Shown here: piece after piece, positions 60,476-64,000 of the stretch
How positions within the stretch are numbered: the stretch's first letter is position 1
Layout of the letters: the number at the start of each line of letters is the position of its first letter
Assembly: GCA_900759445.1 (NCBI GenBank)
Contig: CAAEVH010000055.1
Coordinates: 1 to 64,000 of the forward strand
Direction of reading: 5' to 3'
Length of the DNA: 64,000 nucleotides
Source: an uncultured Raoultella sp.
Lineage (GTDB): Bacteria > Pseudomonadota > Gammaproteobacteria > Enterobacterales > Enterobacteriaceae
The notes under the pieces: generated by a model
What the model was told of the DNA's origin: nothing
What the model saw: the letters and a program-made list of their open reading frames with translations, nothing else
Databases searched by the model: none
Made by a program: the position numbers and the translations under genes

Positions 60476-60737
60476 TCTCAAGCCCTGTTTCAATGTGGAA
60501 TTTTCTACGGCTATTAAACCAAGAAACCCTGAGCGAAGTAACCTGCACATGTAAAAAGTCGTACTTGTCTCAGTTTTTGTTAAAAAATTGTGTAGGATAT
60601 GGTGACTCGCTTTTAATACCCTGAGTAATTCCGGTTGCAGAAAGCCTTTCCTTCTACAACCCGACCTGCGGCAGGGAAGCAGGGCAATGGAACATCTGCC
60701 CAGAGAATAACCAGACCGAGCAGTAAGTGAGAGCACA

Positions 60738-62384
60738 ATGTCAAACAAACCCTTTCATTATCAGCATCCTTTCCCCCTCAAAAAGGATGATACCGAATAC
60801 TATCTGCTGACCAGTGACCATGTCTCCGTTGCCGAATTTGAAGGGCAGGAGATTGTTAAAGTCGCGCCGCAAGCCTTAACGCTGCTGGCTCGTCAGGCCT
60901 TCCATGATGCATCGTTTATGCTGCGTCCTGCGCATCAGCAGCAGGTGGCCGACATTCTTCGTGACCCGGAGGCCAGCGAAAACGACAAATATGTGGCCCT
61001 GCAATTCCTGCGGAATTCTGATATTGCGGCAAAAGGTATTTTGCCGACCTGTCAGGACACCGGCACCGCGATTATCGTGGGTAAAAAAGGTCAGCGCGTC
61101 TGGACCGGCGGCGGTGATGAAGCTGCGCTGGCGCGCGGTGTGTATAACACCTACATCGAAGATAACCTGCGCTATTCACAAAACGCCGCGCTGGATATGT
61201 ATAAAGAGGTGAACACCGGTACCAACCTGCCGGCACAGATAGATTTGTATACCGTCGATGGCGATGAATACAAATTCCTGTGTATTGCCAAAGGCGGTGG
61301 TTCGGCGAACAAAACCTATCTGTACCAGGAGACCAAAGCGCTGCTTACGCCGGGCAAATTAAAAAATTACCTGGTTGAGAAGATGCGAACGCTGGGAACA
61401 GCGGCCTGTCCGCCGTATCACATTGCGTTTGTGATCGGTGGAACGTCAGCGGAAGCCACGCTGAAAACGGTGAAACTGGCGTCGGCTAAATATTACGATG
61501 AGCTGCCGACCGAAGGTAACGAACATGGTCAGGCATTCCGTGATGTGGAGCTGGAAAAAGAGCTGCTGATTGAGGCACAGAATTTGGGGCTGGGCGCGCA
61601 GTTCGGCGGGAAGTACTTCGCTCATGATATCCGCGTGATCCGCCTGCCGCGTCACGGTGCGTCGTGTCCGGTTGGTATGGGCGTTTCTTGCTCAGCCGAT
61701 CGAAATATCAAAGCTAAGATCAACCGTGAAGGTATCTGGATCGAAAAACTGGAGCATAATCCAGGCAAATATATACCAGAAGAGTTGCGCCAGGCGGGAG
61801 AAGGCGAAGCGGTACGCGTTGACCTCAATCGTCCGATGAAAGAGATCCTGGCTCAGTTGTCGCAGTACCCGGTTTCTACACGTCTGTCGCTTAACGGCAC
61901 CATCATTGTTGGCCGTGATATTGCGCATGCGAAACTGAAAGAACGGCTGGATAACGGCGAAAGTTTGCCGCAGTATGTTAAAGATCATCCGATCTATTAC
62001 GCTGGCCCGGCAAAAACGCCGGAAGGCTATGCCTCTGGTTCGCTTGGACCAACCACGGCAGGGCGTATGGATTCGTATGTTGACCAGCTTCAGTCCGCAG
62101 GTGGCAGCATGATCATGCTGGCGAAAGGCAACCGCAGCCAGCAGGTGACCGATGCCTGTCATAAGCATGGCGGCTTCTACTTAGGCAGTATCGGCGGCCC
62201 GGCAGCGGTGCTGGCCCAGGGCAGTATCAAGAGTCTGGAGTGTGTGGAATACCCTGAACTGGGGATGGAAGCCATCTGGAAAATTGAAGTGGAAGATTTC
62301 CCGGCGTTTATCCTGGTGGATGACAAAGGCAACGATTTCTTCAAGCAGATTCAGACGTCGCAGTGCGCACGCTGCGTTAAGTAA
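60738..62384 (+). CDS. fumA: fumarase A, class I [4Fe-4S]
   Basis: 548 residues; hydrates fumarate to malate in the TCA cycle. Cluster cysteines: Cys105 in LPTCQDTG, then GTAACPPYH and GASCPVGMG. Oxygen-labile, which explains pairing with stable fumC downstream. A strong terminator separates the two. Confidence 0.97.
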   Translation: MSNKPFHYQHPFPLKKDDTEYYLLTSDHVSVAEFEGQEIVKVAPQALTLLARQAFHDASFMLRPAHQQQVADILRDPEASENDKYVALQFLRNSDIAAKGILPTCQDTGTAIIVGKKGQRVWTGGGDEAALARGVYNTYIEDNLRYSQNAALDMYKEVNTGTNLPAQIDLYTVDGDEYKFLCIAKGGGSANKTYLYQETKALLTPGKLKNYLVEKMRTLGTAACPPYHIAFVIGGTSAEATLKTVKLASAKYYDELPTEGNEHGQAFRDVELEKELLIEAQNLGLGAQFGGKYFAHDIRVIRLPRHGASCPVGMGVSCSADRNIKAKINREGIWIEKLEHNPGKYIPEELRQAGEGEAVRVDLNRPMKEILAQLSQYPVSTRLSLNGTIIVGRDIAHAKLKERLDNGESLPQYVKDHPIYYAGPAKTPEGYASGSLGPTTAGRMDSYVDQLQSAGGSMIMLAKGNRSQQVTDACHKHGGFYLGSIGGPAAVLAQGSIKSLECVEYPELGMEAIWKIEVEDFPAFILVDDKGNDFFKQIQTSQCARCVK

Positions 62385-62390
62385 CGTCAG

Positions 62391-62414
62391 CCGCCCTTCG
62401 GGGCGGTTTTTTTT
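62391..62414 (+). terminator. terminator of fumA
   Basis: CCGCCC, loop TTCG, GGGCGG, then eight T; seven bases past the stop. Confidence 0.95.
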
Positions 62415-62434
62415 ACCGCACGAACCACCAAACG
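62415..62434 (+). promoter_or_regulatory. SoxS/MarA/Rob box of fumC
   Basis: ACCGCACGAACCACCAAACG matches the degenerate soxbox consensus (A-Y-N-GCAC-N2-W-N2-R-Y-Y-AAA-Y) at every fixed position. It lies 92-111 bases before fumC, fitting SoxRS activation. Confidence 0.75.
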
Positions 62435-62525
62435 ACAGATTAATCCTCGTTAATACTCATAAGACCAATGCAAATAGGCAATGTCGAAACATAACCTAAT
62501 CAATTGTTAATGTAAGGAGCAGGTA

Positions 62526-63929
62526 ATGGTAACGGTACGCCGCGAGAATGATTCAATGGGGGCGATTGATGTTCCAGCCGATAAGCTTTGGGGCGCGCAA
62601 ACCCAACGTTCGCTGGAGCATTTTCGTATCTCTACGGAGAAAATGCCGGTCTCGCTGATCCATGCGCTGGCGCTGACGAAACGCGCTGCAGCAAAGGTTA
62701 ACCAGGATCTCGGGCTGCTGGCGGAGGATAAAGCCAGGGCTATTATGCAGGCCGCAGATGAGGTGTTGGCGGATAAACACCGCGATGAGTTTCCGCTGGC
62801 CATCTGGCAAACCGGGTCAGGTACGCAAAGCAATATGAACATGAACGAGGTGCTGGCAAACCGGGCCAGCGAGTTGCTGGGCGGCGTGCGGGGGATGGAA
62901 CGGAAAGTTCACCCCAACGATGATGTTAATAAAAGCCAAAGCTCGAATGATGTGTTCCCGACCGCAATGCACGTTGCCGCGCTGCTGGCGCTGCGTAACT
63001 CACTGATCCCGCAGTTAAATGTCTTAACCAAAACGCTCAGTGATAAATCACACGCTTTCGCGGATATCGTCAAAATTGGTCGTACACATCTGCAAGATGC
63101 AACCCCGCTTACGCTTGGCCAGGAGATTTCCGGCTGGGTGGCAATGCTTGAACATAACCTCAGACACATTGAAAACAGCTTACCCCACGTGGCGGAACTG
63201 GCGCTGGGGGGAACCGCGGTAGGGACCGGACTGAACACGCATCCGGAATATGCCCGTCGGGTCGCGGATGAATTGCGGGACATTACCTGTGCGCCGTTCG
63301 TTACCGCACCGAATAAATTTGAAGCGCTAGCTACCTGCGATGCACTGGTTCACGCCCACGGCGCGCTAAAAGGGTTGGCGGCATCGCTGATGAAAATCGC
63401 CAACGATGTGCGCTGGCTGGCATCCGGTCCACGTTGCGGGATTGGCGAAATTTCGATTCCTGAAAATGAACCGGGCAGCTCCATTATGCCGGGTAAGGTC
63501 AATCCTACCCAGTGTGAAGCGCTGACCATGCTTTGCTGTCAGGTAATGGGCAACGATGTCGCCATCAACATGGGCGGAGCGTCAGGTAATTTTGAGCTAA
63601 ACGTTTACCGACCAATGGTCATCCACAATTTCCTGCAGTCGGTGCGTCTGCTGGCTGACGGTATGGAAAGCTTTAACGAGCACTGCGCGACAGGAATCGA
63701 GCCTAATCGTGAACGAATCGATCAACTGCTCAACGAGTCGCTAATGCTGGTGACCGCGCTCAATACCCATATCGGTTATGATAAAGCCGCTGAAATTGCC
63801 AAAAAGGCGCACAAAGAGGGGCTGACGTTAAAAGCCTCCGCCCTGGCGCTGGGGTATCTAACCGAAGCGGAGTTTGACAGCTGGGTACGCCCGGAACTGA
63901 TGGTTGGCAGTATGCGGCCAGGCAGTTAA
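62526..63929 (+). CDS. fumC: fumarase C, class II (cluster-free)
   Basis: 467 residues of the aspartase/fumarase superfamily, tetrameric. Signature [11 protein letters not shown] and [13 protein letters not shown] hold active-site residues. It has no Fe-S cluster, so it replaces FumA under superoxide or iron limitation. The ATG follows AAGGAG. Confidence 0.98.
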   Translation: MVTVRRENDSMGAIDVPADKLWGAQTQRSLEHFRISTEKMPVSLIHALALTKRAAAKVNQDLGLLAEDKARAIMQAADEVLADKHRDEFPLAIWQTGSGTQSNMNMNEVLANRASELLGGVRGMERKVHPNDDVNKSQSSNDVFPTAMHVAALLALRNSLIPQLNVLTKTLSDKSHAFADIVKIGRTHLQDATPLTLGQEISGWVAMLEHNLRHIENSLPHVAELALGGTAVGTGLNTHPEYARRVADELRDITCAPFVTAPNKFEALATCDALVHAHGALKGLAASLMKIANDVRWLASGPRCGIGEISIPENEPGSSIMPGKVNPTQCEALTMLCCQVMGNDVAINMGGASGNFELNVYRPMVIHNFLQSVRLLADGMESFNEHCATGIEPNRERIDQLLNESLMLVTALNTHIGYDKAAEIAKKAHKEGLTLKASALALGYLTEAEFDSWVRPELMVGSMRPGS

Positions 63930-63943
63930 TCCGCAACGTAGTA

Positions 63944-63985
63944 CAGGTGCAGCCGGGGAATAATCAATCTCAACGGCTGCGCCTG
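63944..63985 (+). terminator. hairpin after fumC
   Basis: CAGGTGCAGCCG and CGGCTGCGCCTG form a 12-pair stem (one G-U) with an 18-base loop, 14 bases past the fumC stop. No long U-tract (AGGTTTATAAC). The last 15 bases of the window hold nothing further that I can support. Confidence 0.5.
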
Positions 63986-64000
63986 AGGTTTATAACGATG

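Noticed and set aside
63930..64000. Replication terminator (Ter) site or tus start expected near fumC
   Set aside because: No match to the Ter consensus is present and the window ends before any tus coding sequence can be recognised.

Overview
The window is chromosomal DNA from a member of the Enterobacteriaceae close to Escherichia, Salmonella and Citrobacter. From about 13.6 kb to the right end, gene order and protein sequences follow the E. coli K-12 block from ydhR to fumC almost gene for gene. The left 13 kb holds genes that K-12 lacks at this place. A Citrobacter-like genome is my best guess; no rRNA or other taxonomic marker is present, so the genus is inference.

Left accessory part (1-13.6 kb). 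It contains an unrecognised 186-residue protein, a short-chain dehydrogenase whose catalytic Tyr is Phe, and a 53-residue lipoprotein. Next comes a second tryptophanyl-tRNA synthetase gene (trpS2), preceded by a 19-codon leader peptide with tandem Trp codons and alternative hairpins, a textbook layout for ribosome-mediated attenuation. A membrane diguanylate cyclase, an AI-2E-family membrane protein, a DUF523-DUF1722 protein and a two-gene c-di-GMP unit (Cys-less SUOX-like periplasmic protein plus GGDEF-EAL protein) follow. An IS903-like end remnant lies at 11.0 kb. The last unit is ridA, a PLP-dependent hydroxyaspartate-type ammonia-lyase and a YheO-type regulator, with a perfect 14+14 bp palindrome upstream.

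Core part (13.6-64 kb). ydhR; a PhzF-family gene and an RluA-type pseudouridine synthase (where K-12 has ydhQ and the valV-valW tRNAs); mdtK/ribC; cfa; punC/punR; purR; ynhF; ydhP; sodB; mepH; grxD; rnt; gloA-nemA-nemR; ydhL-ydhF; sodC; ydhKJI divergent from slyA; slyB; anmK; mliC; pdxH; tyrS; pdxY; gstA; dtpA; nth-rsxEGDCBA; ydgK; cnu; blr; ydgJ; add; malY-malX divergent from malI; ydgA; manA; fumA; fumC. Themes are redox and electrophile stress (sodB, sodC, nemRA-gloA, rsxABCDGE, fumC with a SoxS box, grxD), purine control and salvage (purR, punR/punC, add), vitamin B6 (pdxH, pdxY) and envelope functions (cfa, mepH, slyB, mliC, blr). Several known regulatory sites can be read directly: two PurR boxes, NemR boxes, two MalI boxes, a SlyA box, a SoxS/MarA box and the RydC pairing site in the cfa leader.

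No rRNA, tRNA, CRISPR array, prophage or intact insertion sequence was seen. The strongest candidate for something not widely described is the trpS2 attenuator; next are the ridA-lyase-regulator operator palindrome and the Cys-less SUOX-like/GGDEF-EAL pair.
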